Shown piece after piece: positions 12,204 to 24,498 of a DNA stretch of 64,000 nt. The position numbers and the translations under genes were made by a program. The notes beneath the pieces were generated by a model that saw nothing but the letters and a program-made list of their open reading frames with translations, had not been told where the DNA came from and did not search any database. The stretch is from positions 13,619,190 to 13,683,189 of the forward strand of contig OY755203.1 in assembly GCA_963576765.1 (NCBI GenBank), in the 5' to 3' direction. Within the stretch, counting starts at the first letter, position 1; each line of letters begins with the position of its first letter. This DNA comes from Draba incana. Its lineage: Eukaryota; Streptophyta; Magnoliopsida; Brassicales; Brassicaceae.

Positions 12204-12620
12204 TGTAGGGGTCAAATCTCCCCTAGAAGAATCGATAAACCAAACGGCTTAACACGTGTTAAAGCGGTTCAGCGGTCGAACCCAGAAAACGCAGGCCCGT
12301 CAAAGGCCCATCACTGTTCATTCCAGCGCTGTTCGATCCTTCTAGACCGGCCCGACTCAGAGCGACCGGAACTGCTCAGGTCACCTCGACTGGAACTGTT
12401 CATACCGCCCAATTTTACCTATATATAGACATGTACCCCTTCACTTGTTGAGGATCCGAAATTTCTTGTAAAAACACTGTTTACAGCTCTGATCTTGATG
12501 AATAAGAACCCTAATTCATAATCTAATTCTATCTTCCTCTAAGTGTTTGAAAACCCTAAAGAAGCTCTATTTCAAACGAATCTTCACAAATTCGATTGTG
12601 TGACTAATCCAGCACGTACA
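12204..12620 (+). repeat. 5' LTR of the Tat element
   Basis: It starts TGTAGGGG and ends CGTACA. A TATATATAG TATA box lies at about 12419-12427, followed by a plausible transcript start. Differences from the 3' LTR that I can see are near the start (GGCTTAAC versus AGCTTAAC), two at the GGATCCG/GGTTCTG site and one in the last ten bases. Confidence 0.92.
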
Positions 12621-12623
12621 ATT

Positions 12624-12641
12624 TGGCGCTAGAAGGAGGGT
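12624..12641 (+). promoter_or_regulatory. Primer-binding site of the Tat element
   Basis: TGGCGCTAGAAGGAGGG lies three bases downstream of the 5' LTR, the expected primer-binding position for a Tat-type element. Which tRNA it pairs with was not determined. Confidence 0.7.
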
Positions 12642-12700
12642 GCTCGCAACACTAGCTTCATACACGAAACAAACGCTTAGACGAACCCGCTACTCGCAAC

Positions 12701-15700
12701 ATGTCAATAACGAACCCGCAGTCTCCAGCGGCCGAAGATACAGGTCCAAGCGAGCCCATTGTGGCTGGGCTGATCAACTAGTCCGCATTGGGGGCGGAAG
12801 CAAGCAGACCTGTCCCGACAGAGAACCAGGCAACCGCGAATACAAACACGGCCGACCCGTCCACACCAGGAGATTTCGGTCAACTCAAAGCAATGCTCGA
12901 ACAGTTGCTCAAGCAGTCGCAAAACCAGGAGACGATCAACAGCAACCTGACTGCTGAAATCAGGGCCTTGTCGACAACTCGTCAGTCTCGAGGGCTACCT
13001 CAAGGTAACGCGCTTCGCGTCGCCCCGCTCGCTCTTAACTTCTCTCAGGCGGCATCGCCATCGGCTCGTGGCACTCGCGAAGATCATACGCCTACACCTC
13101 TCAGAGACGGAACCGTTTTCGTCGCAGGCGCTCCCGGCGGCATACCTGCAATCGCAGACAATTCAGAAGGACGTGAATTCGGAGCAGCTCGGCCCAGTCG
13201 ACCGACTAGTCGTATCCAGAGTCGGGACGAGGGCGAAATCGCAGAAAATACGCGATGGATGGAACAAGCCGAAGCCATAACCGCCCGTAGAGCTGTCGAT
13301 TCGCAGGGAACGGAAATGGACGAGCTCAGAGCCGTCTTGCAGCAAAACACTCGCGATCTCAAGGATATGAGGTCACAGGTCCATCGCGCAACCAGCAAGG
13401 CGCCGGAACTCGACCGCGTTCTTGAAGAAGCTCGCACCACTCCTTTTACCGAGCGAATAACAAAGGCGCGTTTATCTGACCCAGGGAAGCTCAAGATTCC
13501 TATCTATGAGGGAAAGGGCAACCCCACAGAGCATATCAGAGCATTCTCAATCGCAATGGGGCGAGCTAATTTCAGGCTCGATGAAATCGATGTTGGTTGC
13601 TGCCTCCTCTTCGTGGAGCATCTCCAAGGGGCGGCCCTCTATTGGTTCACGGGGATGAAAAGGAACTCTGTTGACAGCTTCGCCCAACTCTCCGAGGCCT
13701 TCCTAAAGCAGTATTCCGTCCTAATCAAACGCAGGTCATCGGAGGTGGACCTTTATACTATAACGCAAGCGGCCGGCGAGCCCTTGGGAGTTTTCATTGA
13801 ACGCTTCAAAGCGATGCTTATTCAGGTAAAAGGGATTGACGACAGATCCGCCCTGAGTGCCCTGCGAAAAGCTTTGTGGTACAGCTCGGATTTCCGAAAA
13901 GAGATGACGATTAACGAGCCCTCGTCAATTCAAGATGCGCTTCATCGCGCTAACGACTTCGCAAGAAGCGAAGATGAAACCAAAATCCTGAGCCAGAAGC
14001 ATGGAAAGGCCAGGAATCCTAGTCCGCTGGAAGTCCCAGTCGCGACAAAGAGGAAGCCGGGAAATTTCGTACAACATGAAGGAGGTTTCAAGGGGGCCCA
14101 TAACTACCAGGTGGACTCGCCCGGCTACGGTCGAGGAAGAGGGCGAGGCCGCGGAAGAGGCGCCCCTGGTCGCGCTAGCGGCAACACTTGGCCGAGAATA
14201 TCGCAGTATGACGAGTCTGCTTATTGCGACTTGCATAAGATGGAGGGACACTCGACGTCTAACTGCAAAGTCCTCGGCATGCGACTCGCAGCAAAGTTGG
14301 CCGCCGGCGAGCTCAAAGGAAACATCAATGGTAACGATTTTCAGCTCGAGCAATTCGACGATGCAAGAGAAGGAGACGGCCCGTCGGGAGACAACAGGAA
14401 TAATAAGCGAGACCGACGAAACGACGAGGCCCACCTCGACCGACGAAACGGTAATGATGGCCGGAGCGCCTCGAAACAGAAAATCTGCAACATGATCATG
14501 GGCGGCTCGCGCTACTGCTCTAACACCGTCTCGTCGATCAAAGCCTATCAGAGAAGAGCGGAGGTAGGGGCAAACAAACCCGAACCGTCGAAGTTCCCGA
14601 ACGACGTCATCCAGTTCGAAGAGAATGAGGTCGATGACATAGACAAACCTCATGACGACCCGCTTGTCATCCGACTCTCTGTCGCAGGATGGGACACGGG
14701 TCGCGTTTTAATCGACACTGGGAGCACAGTCGACATCATTTTCGTAGACGCTCTGAAGCGCATGGAAATTGACCTCGCACAAGTCGAATCCTATCCTAAG
14801 CCATTAACCGGATTCAATGGCAAGACGACTATGACACTCGGTACGGTCAAGCTTCCTGTAAGCACGGAAGGTGTGACTAAAATAGTTGAGTTCGCAGTCT
14901 CGAACAACCCGGCAATTTACAATGTGATAATGGGAACCCCTTGGCTAAACTCGATGCGCGCCGTCGCCTCAACGTATCATCTCTGTCTTAAGTTTCCAAC
15001 AAAGGGCGGAGTCAGAACAATCAAAGGAAGTCAGTCGGCGTCAAGATCTTGTTTCCTGACCGCGCACAAACTAAGAGCTCAGGCGACAGTGCCGATCCCA
15101 AGCGAGCCGCGGAAAAAGATTAAGACAGACAGGGAGCCCGTCAAGGAAATCTCAAACCTCTTATAGCAGCTACAGATCGCGGAATCCGCTGAAGATAGAG
15201 GAGCGGGCCCGACCTGCGAGCCTGTCATATCTGTTTGTATAAACGACAAATTCCCAGAGAAATACGTAGAGATAGGCGCGACACTTGACAAAGCCGTCAG
15301 GCTCGACCTCATCGAATTCCTCAAGAAAAACGTCGGTACATTCGCATGGTCCACGGGAGACATGCCCGAGATCGATATCGACATCATCAGTCACGAGTTA
15401 AACGTGGACTCGACCTACAAACCGATAAAGCAAAAGCGAAGGCGACTAGGCTCTGAAAGGGCTCAAGCGGTAAATGACGAAGTAGACAAACTCTTGCAGG
15501 CCGGCTCGGTCTCTGAGGTCAGATATCCGGAGTGGCTCGCGAACCCAGTCGTCGTGAAGAAGAAAAGTGGTAAGTGGCGAGTCTGTGTAGACTTCACGGA
15601 TTTGAATAAGGCATGCCCTAAAGACAGTTTCCCTCTTCCTCGCATCGACCGCCTCGTCGACGCGACATCTGGAAACAAGTTGTTGTCATTTATGGACGCA

Positions 15701-18700
15701 TTCTCTGGCTATAATCAGATCTTCATGCACCCCGGCGATCGCGACAAAACATCTTTTATCACAGACCGCGGAATCTATTGCTACAAAGTCATGCCCTTTG
15801 GACTTAAGAATGCTGGAGCTACTTATCAGCGATTGGTAAATAAAATGTTTGCGGACTTACTCGGCAAAACGATGGAGGTTTACATTGACGACATGCTCGT
15901 CAAATCACTCGAGGAAAAGGACCACATCGGCCACCTCGCAGAGTGCTTTGCGTTATTAAACAAGTATAACATGAAGCTAAATCCGGCTAAGTGTCGTTTC
16001 GGTGTAACGTCCGGCGAGTTCCTCGGCTACATGGTTACTCGTCGCGGGATCGAGGCAAATCCAAAGCAAATCGACGCACTAATCCAGATGCCTTCGCCAA
16101 AAACGAGAAGAGAAGTCCAGCGACTAAACGGCAGAGTCGCGGCCTTGAACCGATTTATCTCGCGCTCTACTGATAAGTGTTTACCTTTTTATGAAACGCT
16201 CAAGGATAAGAAGGGGGCAGCTCGACAAGATTTCGAGTGGACTGAAAAATGTGAAGAAGCCTTCCAGAAGTAGAAGCAGTATCTCGCGACTCCACCTGTT
16301 CTGACAAAGCCAATAGCTGGCGAACCGCTCTATCTTTACATCGCGGTCTCGACCTCGGCAGTTAGTGGGGTTCTGATTCGCGAAGACGGCACCGAGCAAA
16401 AGCCTGTTTTCTATATTAGTAAGTCGCTAATCGATGCAGAAACAAGGTATCCTTTGACGGAGAAACTCGCACTCGCAGTTATTACGTCGGCTCGAAAGCT
16501 TCGACCGTATTTTCAATCACATTCGATCGTGGTACTAAGTACTTTTCCACTGCGCGCCGTTCTCCACAGTCCGACTCAGTCCGGGCGACTCGCCAAGTGG
16601 GCGATCGAGCTAAGCGAGTTTGATATCGAGTATCGCAGTAGGACGACGATCAAGGCACAGGTATTGGCCGACTTTTTAATCGAACTGCCGGAGGCGGAAG
16701 CCTCGCCCGAAATCGAAGATACACTTGCAGACTGTTCTGCATCCCAAATCTGGCAGCTGCACGTCGACGGCTCGTCATCTAAACACGGATCGGGAGTAGG
16801 CATTCGACTATCGTCAGACGGAAAATCTCTAGAGCAATCGTTCTGCCTTGGTTTCAAGGCATTGAACAACGAGGCCGAATACGAGGCCCTTCTCGCAGGT
16901 CTTCGATTGTCTAAAGCGTTGAAAATAACAAAGGTAGAAGCTTTTTGCGACTCTCAGCTCGTCGTAAATCAGTTCAACGGCGAATACGCGACAAAGGACG
17001 AGCGCATGGAAGCGTACCGCGCTCTCGTCAAAACTTTAACAGCTGAATTCGATCTGTTCACCTTGATAAGAATTCCAAGGTCGGAAAACTCCCAAGCGGA
17101 TGCCCTCGCATCACTCGGCTCGACCGCGAAGCTAGATAAAGATCTTCAAAGAATTGTCAAGGTCGAATTCATTGAAGAGCCGAGTATCGCAATCGCAAAA
17201 GCAGTCAACGTCCTAACAAGATCTCTGATAGCGAAGCAAAAAGCAGCTCTCAGCAATGGCTTGCCCGCTCGCTCCGCCGCAGACCCGATGGACCTCGACC
17301 ACACCAAAGATAACGTCGAACCGGATCCGATGGATCCCAATCAATCCGGTACAGTCGGCACAGACGAAACGACGGATGTGATGGCAACAAATAACAAGCT
17401 CGACCCGAATAACACAGCTTTTGACCGTGGCTTTCTCCCCGAACAACTTGAGGAATCCCCAGAGGATGCTTACCCATGTAGCGAGGAGCCTCCACCTGGG
17501 CATGAAGTCGTCGACATTCCCATTGACGACGAGACCACAGTCTATGGATGCGACACCAAGTGGATGGCCAACGTTCGCGTTTATCTCGCAGACGGCGAGA
17601 TGCCGATCGACAAATGGGTGGCTCGCAAATTAAAGTCACAGTCGTCTCGTTACGTTTTACTTGATGGAAATATCTTCAAATGGCGACTGTCCGGGCCACT
17701 ACTCGCTTGTGTCGAGGGGCAGGAGGCTCGCGAGATAATGCACGAGGTTCATGGCGGATCCTGCGGTAACCACTCGGGAGGTCGCTCACTCGCCATACGA
17801 ATCAAGAGGCACGGATATTTTTGGCCATCAATGATAAAAGACTGCGAGCTGTTCGCAGCAAAGTGCGAGAAGTGTCAGCGACATGGTCCTTTCATCCATC
17901 AACCGACGGAGTTCTTAAGCTCGATCACCTCGCCCTACCCGTTTATGCGATGGGGAATGGATATAGTCGGACCGCTTCATCCGTCTCGGCAGAAACGATA
18001 CCTCTTAGTCCTAACGGATTATTTTTCCAAGTGGATCGAGGCGGAAGCATTCGGATCAATCAATGATAAGCAGGTCGAAAACTTCGTCTGGAAGAATATC
18101 ATCTGTCGCCACGGCGTACCCTATGAGATAGTGACAGATAACGGTTCGCAATTCATATCTAAACGGTTCGAACTTTTCTGCGATAAGTGGAAAATCAGAA
18201 TCAGCAAGTCAACGCCTCGCTGCCCGCAAGGCAACGGCCAGGCAGAATCATCAAACAAAACACTTATCCATGGTCTAAAGACTTGACTAGACGTTAAGAA
18301 GGGTCGTTGGGCAGATGAACTTGAAGGCGTTTTATGGTCTTGTCGAACAACACCGCGACGCGCTACGGGCGAGACGCTTTTCGTCCTCGTCTACGGAACA
18401 GAATGTGTGATTCCTCCTGAAGTCTATTTTCCAGGAGTTCGCCGACGATTGCTTCCAGAACAGGAAGGTCTCAATCATCTCCTCATGCTCGATGAACTCG
18501 ACCTTATCAACGAAAGGCGCGACCAAACACTTATAAAAATGACCGAATATCAAATTGCAGCATCCAAGTATTACAACTCCAAGGTGCGAATTCGGCGTTT
18601 TTATGAAGGAGACCTCGTCCTTCGCGCAGTATTTCAAAACACTGCCGAGCCCAATGCCGGCAAGCTCGGCGCTAACTGGGAAGGACCTTATCAGATCACA

Positions 18701-18799
18701 AAAGTAGTTCGCCCGGGCGTCTACGAAATCGCCAACATGAAAGGCGAGATGATCCCGCGTTCCTGGAATGCGCGACATCTGAAGAAATATCACTGCTAA
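12701..18799 (+). pseudogene. Tat element gag-pol polyprotein with four in-frame stops
   Basis: A single reading frame starts MSITNPQS at 12701 and ends at the TAA after KKYHC near 18799. It is interrupted only by stops, with no frameshift: TAG 12779, TAG 15164, TAG 16271 and TGA 18284. Domains in order: gag core (~13500-13900), an RGRGRGRG stretch and C/H knuckle-like segment (~14130-14280), protease IDTGST (~14710), reverse transcriptase with YIDDM at 15881-15895, RNase H (~16290-16680), an archaeal-type RNase H starting HVDGSSS (~16760), an integrase zinc segment and catalytic D,D,E (MDIVGP, TDNGSQF, GNGQAESS; 17730-18260), and a C-terminal integrase part. All stops can arise by C-to-T change (CAG/CGA to TAG/TGA), as expected for methylated repeats. 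Confidence 0.92.
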
Positions 18800-18956
18800 A
18801 AATACTAAGTCACTAGACTTGAACTACGACGTGACTTGATCCCTTCATTGGGTACGTAGGCAGCTCGTTTTCGGACGAGTTCAGTTGCCCCCTTGTGCAA
18901 AAAAAAAAAGGGGGGGGGGAGTGGGTACGTATATTCATACATATTCATACTCCCAC

Positions 18957-19510
18957 TCGCCGTACGAAACGACTCCGGTCTAAACGCGATAATCGATTCG
19001 CAATAAGCTAAGGTTTTAACCAAGTCTTATTCGCTCAACTCGCAAACGACTCCGGTCTAAACGCGATAATCGATTCGCAATAAGCTAAGGTTTTAACCAA
19101 GTCTTATTCGCTCCACTCGCAAACGACTCCGGTCTAAACGCGATAATCGATTCGCAATAAGCTAAGGTTTTAACCAAGTCTTATTCGCTCAACTCGCAGA
19201 CGACTCCGGTCTAAACGCGATAATCGATTCGCAATAAGCTAAGGTTTTAACCAAGTCTTATTCGCTCAACTCGCAAACGACTCCGGTCTAAACGCGATAA
19301 TCGATTCGCAATAAGCTAAGGTTTTAACCAAGTCTTATTCGCTCAACTCGTAGACGACTCCGGTCTAAACGCGATAATCGATTCGCAATAAGCTAAGGTT
19401 TTAACCAAGTCTTATTCGCTCAACTCGCAGACGACTCCGGTCTAAACGCGATAATCGATTCGCAATAAGCTAAGGTTTTAACCAAGTCTTATTCGCTCAA
19501 CTCGCTAAAC
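18957..19510 (+). repeat. 77-bp tandem repeat array (about seven copies)
   Basis: The unit begins CGACTCCGGTCTAAACGCG and includes AATCGATTCGCAATAAGC. Starts fall at 18970, 19047, 19124, 19201, 19278, 19355 and 19432, an exact 77-bp period with few differences between copies. It lies in the non-coding gap between integrase and the antisense gene of the Tat element, where this lineage commonly has tandem arrays. Confidence 0.93.
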
Positions 19511-19680
19511 GACTTCGGTCTATTCGCGACAAGTCGACTCGCTAAACGACTTCGGTCTAAACGCGACAAGTCAACTCGCTAAATGACTTCGGTCTAAACG
19601 CGACAAGTCGACTCGCAAAACGACTTCGGTCTAAACGCGGCGACTCGCTAAACGACTTAACTGTCTAAACGCGAGATCAA
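19500..19680 (+). repeat. Short tandem units derived from the 77-bp array
   Basis: Units of ~38 bp built on CTCGCTAAACGACTTCGG and GCGACAAGTC continue from the 77-bp array with partial degeneration. The first half of each unit matches the start of the 77-bp unit, suggesting a common origin. Confidence 0.8.
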
Positions 19681-20014
19681 TAAAAATTAGGCGTCATTAT
19701 GGCCATAATGGCGACCTGATTAAAACTTCATCATCATTATGAAGTAAACTTATACATCCTCAACGGATAAAGCGCGCTATATAAATTTAGAGTTCATTAC
19801 TGGGATAGACGTATTCAGTGCGAGTATTATCCATTAGCCGGGGTGTCCATCTCGCGAGTCCATCTCGGGATAGACACATTCAGTAGAATGTGTCCGTTAG
19901 CCAGGATGTTTGACTCGCAAACCCAGTCTTTACCTTAACAACTGGTCGAACTTAGCAAATATATATTTGCCTGGATAAGATATATTCAGTAGAATATAAC
20001 CAGGATGTTCGTTT

Positions 20015-20190
20015 AAGCGTCTTAAAACCGCATCGCGTCTTAAAACCGCATCGCCTCTAAGCGTCTTAAAACCGCATCGCGTCTTAAAACCGCATCGCCT
20101 CTAAGCGTCTTAAAACCGCATCGCGTCTTAAAACCGCATCGCCTCTAAGCGTCTTAAAACCGCATCGCGTCTTAAAACCGCATCATTTCT
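20015..20190 (+). repeat. Tandem GTCTTAAAACCGCATCGC repeat
   Basis: The 18-base word GTCTTAAAACCGCATCGC alternates with a CTCTAAGC spacer to give a ~44-bp higher-order unit repeated about four times. Between this array and 19,680, and from 20,190 to 20,400, there is non-coding Tat sequence with no other structure seen. Confidence 0.85.
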
Positions 20191-20408
20191 ATGGCCTTAG
20201 ACAAGCTCTAACAGGCCTCGTCGACAAACTAATAATCGAAAATATAGTTAAGAAATTGCTTAAGGGCATTCATATAAATCTGCTCGACCAACTCGGCATA
20301 AAAATGTTGTTACAAGTTGGATAAAGCCATCCAGGCACAAAAACAAAAATCGAGTCATAAAATCCTTAAGCAAAAACAAAAACTAATCCTACTGTTGCAA
20401 AGTCCGGA

Positions 20409-23261
20409 CTAGGCGACAGTATCGCCATCTTCGGCCTCTTTGTCATCAGAAGCCAGCTCGCCCTCTTCGACAACTTGTTCTTCGGCTGGAGTAATGATAG
20501 CAGCCGAACTCGCAGCCTCGCCGTCCTTGGGTTCTGGTTCCGAAGGAGCCTGTTCGCGAAGAGGTTCAGTTGGTGCGACTGGGATCGGAGCAACGGTCTC
20601 ATCGGCTTCGTCCGACTCGCTCTCGTCTAACTCCTCACTCGCGCTTCGCAAGCGCATACCAAGAGAGCCATCGTTCGACCCAGAAGCTGCATTTATACCA
20701 ACAGACTTAGCAACAACTTCGATTCGCGGAGACGCAACTATATCCGCTACTCTAATGGGGACAACATAATTCTTACCCAAGGTTCTTCTCAATTCGAGTG
20801 CTATCGCGTCGAAGATCTCGTCGGCTTTTCCGAGCGACGCCTTGTTTTCAGCTAAAAGGGCACGCTCGGCCTTGGGATCGAAGGCCTCCTCTGCTTCAGC
20901 ATTCTCCATGTCGTCAAGGAGCTGGAGATTAGCCTCCGCTTGTGCAAGATAGACCATTTTCCTAATCGGCTTCTTCATCATCTGTTGAAACAGCTCGTAA
21001 GCCCGGTTAAGCTGGCCTTGCACTTCGGCGGCCGCAGATCGCCTCGCAGAAGAAACAGCCTCTTCAAGATCCTGCTCGCGACTCGCCTTCAGAGCAGATA
21101 GCTCTTTCACCAGCTCGGTGTTGTTCTCCTCGACCTTCTCCTTCTCCTTACCGACTCTGTGAAGGTGCACGCCCAGGTCGTCTGAGCTCTTCTTGTACAT
21201 ATCTCGCTCAATAGCAAGATTTCTCAGTTGGGCCGCGACTTCTTCCTTCTCGACCTCTTCTCTCTGCCTGGCCTCGCCTATAAAGAGCTCCTTAGACCTC
21301 GAGTCTTGATCATACGACATGATCAGCCTGTTGAAATGGGTGATGGCCTGCGAAGGAGTTGACAGTATGAAAAATAAAGCTAAGTGAAAAAGAAAGAATA
21401 AAGTGTGGAATTACCTTGGCCTGGCGAGACGCGAACTCCTTGTAGAGCTCGCTTTTTACCAGCCTTTCCGGGATCGGCATACGATCACCCGGATATGTAA
21501 CCTTAGCCATCATGGCGGCTGCGGCTAAGGGATCAGTATAAAGCCCATCGGAGCTTCCAGGAATAGTTTGCCCTGGGGACAGAGTCGGCAGCTCGCGACG
21601 AGACTTCTTCTTCTCGCCAACTTTACCTTTGCCCTTCTCAGAGGCAGAAGATCGTTTTCTCTTCCGATGCAATTGGGCCTCAGGCTCGGCGGGCTCGTCA
21701 GTAATGGTAGTTGGCTGTGAAGTAATAACAGCCAACGCACCACTCGCGGCTACAGCAGCCGCTTCGTCACCCTCAGCAGTAGGAGTAGGCTCTTTATCGA
21801 CGCTCCGCTCGGACGTCTCGACGATGGAGGCAGTGGCCTTCGGGTTGGCCTTTCTCTTAGCCTTCTCGGCTTTTCTCTTGGCGAGATTGCGGAAAGTTAG
21901 CTTGGGAGGCATGATCTCTAGATCGTCGGACTCGCTCTGTTCGATTTCTTCTTCTTCGTCGTAGGAAATGAACTCGCGAGCTCGAACAACTCTTCGAAGA
22001 TTGAAGTGACGATTCCAAAGGCACTTCCGAGCCTTCAACTTATTAACCAAATCGTCGATGTTGGCAACAGGAGTGAATAGCAGTCTGCTAGCTGTAAAAA
22101 CAAATCAGCAGAAAAGTTAGTATAAAACAAGGGGGCAGTTCGCGCAGTAAACATTCGAGAAAATCTACCAAGTGTCCCCCACTTCGCCACCACTAAGTGT
22201 TCATCCTCGGCCGACGCGACCGATATCGGCACGAAGAAAAAATATTTTCTCCAGCTATGATCTTTGTTCGGGAAGTCGTCCAGTATTTTATAAAGAGAAC
22301 GACTTGCCAGATTGTAATACTTCATGCCACCCGGGTTGGATTGCTTGCGCCATTCAAGAAGGTTGTGCAGATGGCGAACTCCGATGGGCTCGCGACATTC
22401 GGCTGCCCGCGTCATAATTCCCACCAATTGGCGAATCCCTCTCGAGTTGATTTGCGCGAGCGCGATTTTGTGAACCCGCGCGAAACGGAGAATCAGCGGA
22501 GGGATGGGGAACGTGAGGAAACACTCCTTAAACCAACACGCATAGGCGGTAAACGTGCCGGCAGGGGGATCGTCTTCTCGCTGCTCGAAAGAAGGCGCGA
22601 TCAGTTCGACCGAGTCGGGAATTCGGCACTCTGAGCGATAATCTTCCAGGAAGTCCTCGTCGCACCAAGAGGAACCTGGAGGCGGGCGTTGCTTTCGCCT
22701 CGATCTCTTTTTCTTCTGGACAACCTCGGCCAGCCCGCACGCAGCCCAAGCTTCCAGTCTCTCTTTTTTTACTAAAGAGTTGTACGACCAGTTACCTTCT
22801 TCGATCTTTACTTGAAGAGGCAGCTCGGCAGGACTAAAGGACTCGTCGCGGAGTTGTGGGATTTCCACAACCAGTCTTCGCCCATCAGTGGTCGAGGCCT
22901 CGCCAATTTGCGAAGGATGCGAAGTCCCAACTCCCTCTTCAAGGCCAGTTCGTCCAGCTCGCATGGATGAAGTAGACTCCCTTGTCTCGCGACTTTGTCT
23001 TAAGACGGGAGTAGGATAAGAGAACAGTTCGGCAAGAGGAGAATGGCCTCCAGCTCGATCTTCTCGACTAATGGGACTCGCCTCCTCGCGGCCTGAAGGA
23101 CTCGCTTCCTCTTGACCACGGAGCCTACTACAACTCGAACTCGCATCTACAATCGACTCGCTATCGGGAGAATACTCCCAGGCCGATTTCCCCTTCTCGG
23201 GGAGTTCGGCAGACTTCGCGGGTGCAAAAGAACTCGTCGACGACATCTGTCTTTGGATCAA
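20409..23261 (-). CDS. Antisense three-exon accessory gene of the Tat element (902 codons)
   Basis: Exons on the minus strand are 23261-22169, 22091-21415 and 21347-20409. Introns of 77 and 67 bp have GT-AG ends (donors GTAGAT and GTAATT, acceptors TTACAG and CGCAG). The joined length is 2709 nt, exactly 903 codons with the stop, with frame kept across both joins (phase 1, then phase 0). Residues ~235-345 (WFKECFLTFPIPP, ALAQINSRGIRQLVG, HLHNLLEWR, KYFFFVP) resemble the 'putative gypsy-type transposon' family (Pfam Transposase_28, recalled). Residues 183-192 (KKKRSRRKQR) are NLS-like. Exon 2 is basic with further lysine/arginine clusters; exon 3 starts as a long coiled coil and ends highly acidic. 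No nonsense mutation is seen. Antisense frames in this position are known in Tat-lineage elements; the function is unknown. Confidence 0.85.
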
Positions 23262-23689
23262 AACTTTAAGTTTTTTCAGTTTTTCTAAAGAACACTGCGG
23301 CGGCGATGAAGAAAACGGCGGCGGCGAAGTGATGGGACGGCAAAATTTCTATCTATTACTCGAAAGAAAAAACAGAGAAGGGAGAGAGAGAGCGAACCTG
23401 TTTTTTCGGAGGAATGAGAATAATGAGAAGTATCAAGGGAGCGTTGCCTCTTATAAGGACATTTTCGACGGTTCGACTTTTGAGGTGGGCCTCATTTCTT
23501 AATGGGCCCAAAGATTCTGGGCTCAGAAGATCAGTTTCACGAGATTGATCCAAATCAATGGTTCCACAATTTTTATCTGACCCTAAATGCGACTCCGCGG
23601 GCTCCTCCTCGATCTGTTTCGCGCCTTCATAGTTTCGATATTCTCAGGATTTTGACCTTCAAAGAATCGCGCGACCTCGCGACTCCACT

Positions 23690-24050
23690 TACGAATAAAC
23701 TTTCGACTTCAGCATCTCGCAACTCGCGACTCCATCTCAATGGATCAGTCGCGACTCTCTCCGTGAAAATCAACTCGCGACTCCATCTCAATAGATCAGT
23801 CGCGACTTTCTCTCCGTGAAAATCAACTCGCGACTCCATCTCAATGGATCAGTCGCGACACTCTCTCCGTGAAAATCAACTCGCGACTCTATCTCAATGG
23901 ATCAGTCGCGACTTTCTCTCCGTGAAAATCAACTCGCGACTCCATCTCAGTGGATCAGTTCGCGACTTTTTCTCCACAGAAATCAACTCGCGACTTCATC
24001 AAGTCGCGACTTCATCAACTCGCGACTTCGTCAACTCGCGACTTCCTCTT
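23690..24050. repeat. CTCGCGACTCC/GGATCAGTCGCGAC tandem repeat
   Basis: About five imperfect units of ~53-56 bp contain AACTCGCGACTCC, ATCTCAATGGATCAG and CTCTCCGTGAAAATC, then collapse into shorter AACTCGCGACTTC units near 24000. The array lies upstream of the antisense gene's 5' end and could be part of its promoter or leader. That is inference. Confidence 0.85.
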
Positions 24051-24483
24051 CGGCGACAACGATGATTTGAGTAAATGTGCGACTCGCGCTCTTTTCCCCT
24101 TTTCTGTTTTTTCCCACTGGGTTTTCTAGACAAGGGTTTTACCGAGGCTTGTTCGCACATCTGTACATCTTCATCTGATCACCTCGCATCTTCGAGCAGA
24201 TTCATTCAATCAAGTCAACTCGCGATTTTGAAGGCTTTCAGTCAGCTCGCAGATATCAGAACAAATCTACCTTGAGACCTCGCACTCTCGCACGATTCGC
24301 GGATCACAAGTAAAACCAACTCGCAGATTCGCGAAACTAGAAATCTACTCGCCAATAACAGCAACCGACTCGCAGTATTGAGTATTTGGGTTCGACAGCA
24401 TCGCCGCTAACACGGTAAACGGCCTAAGCGAGAATCGATTTTTCAGACACCCTTACTTCAGCACTTTTTAACTAAAACTGCTG

Positions 24484-24498
24484 AACTGGGGGGCTAAC
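24484..24498 (+). promoter_or_regulatory. Polypurine tract of the Tat element
   Basis: AACTGGGGGGCTAAC sits directly in front of the 3' LTR start TGTAGGGG and is the expected plus-strand primer site. Confidence 0.7.

Noticed and set aside
13084..14653. Long antisense frames opposite the Tat gag
   Set aside because: They are shadow frames of the GC-rich gag-pol coding strand, without splice signals or domains. Only the 20,409-23,261 antisense gene stands up.
18957..19510. CRISPR-like regular repeat
   Set aside because: The units are head-to-tail 77-bp copies without unique spacers, inside a plant retrotransposon.
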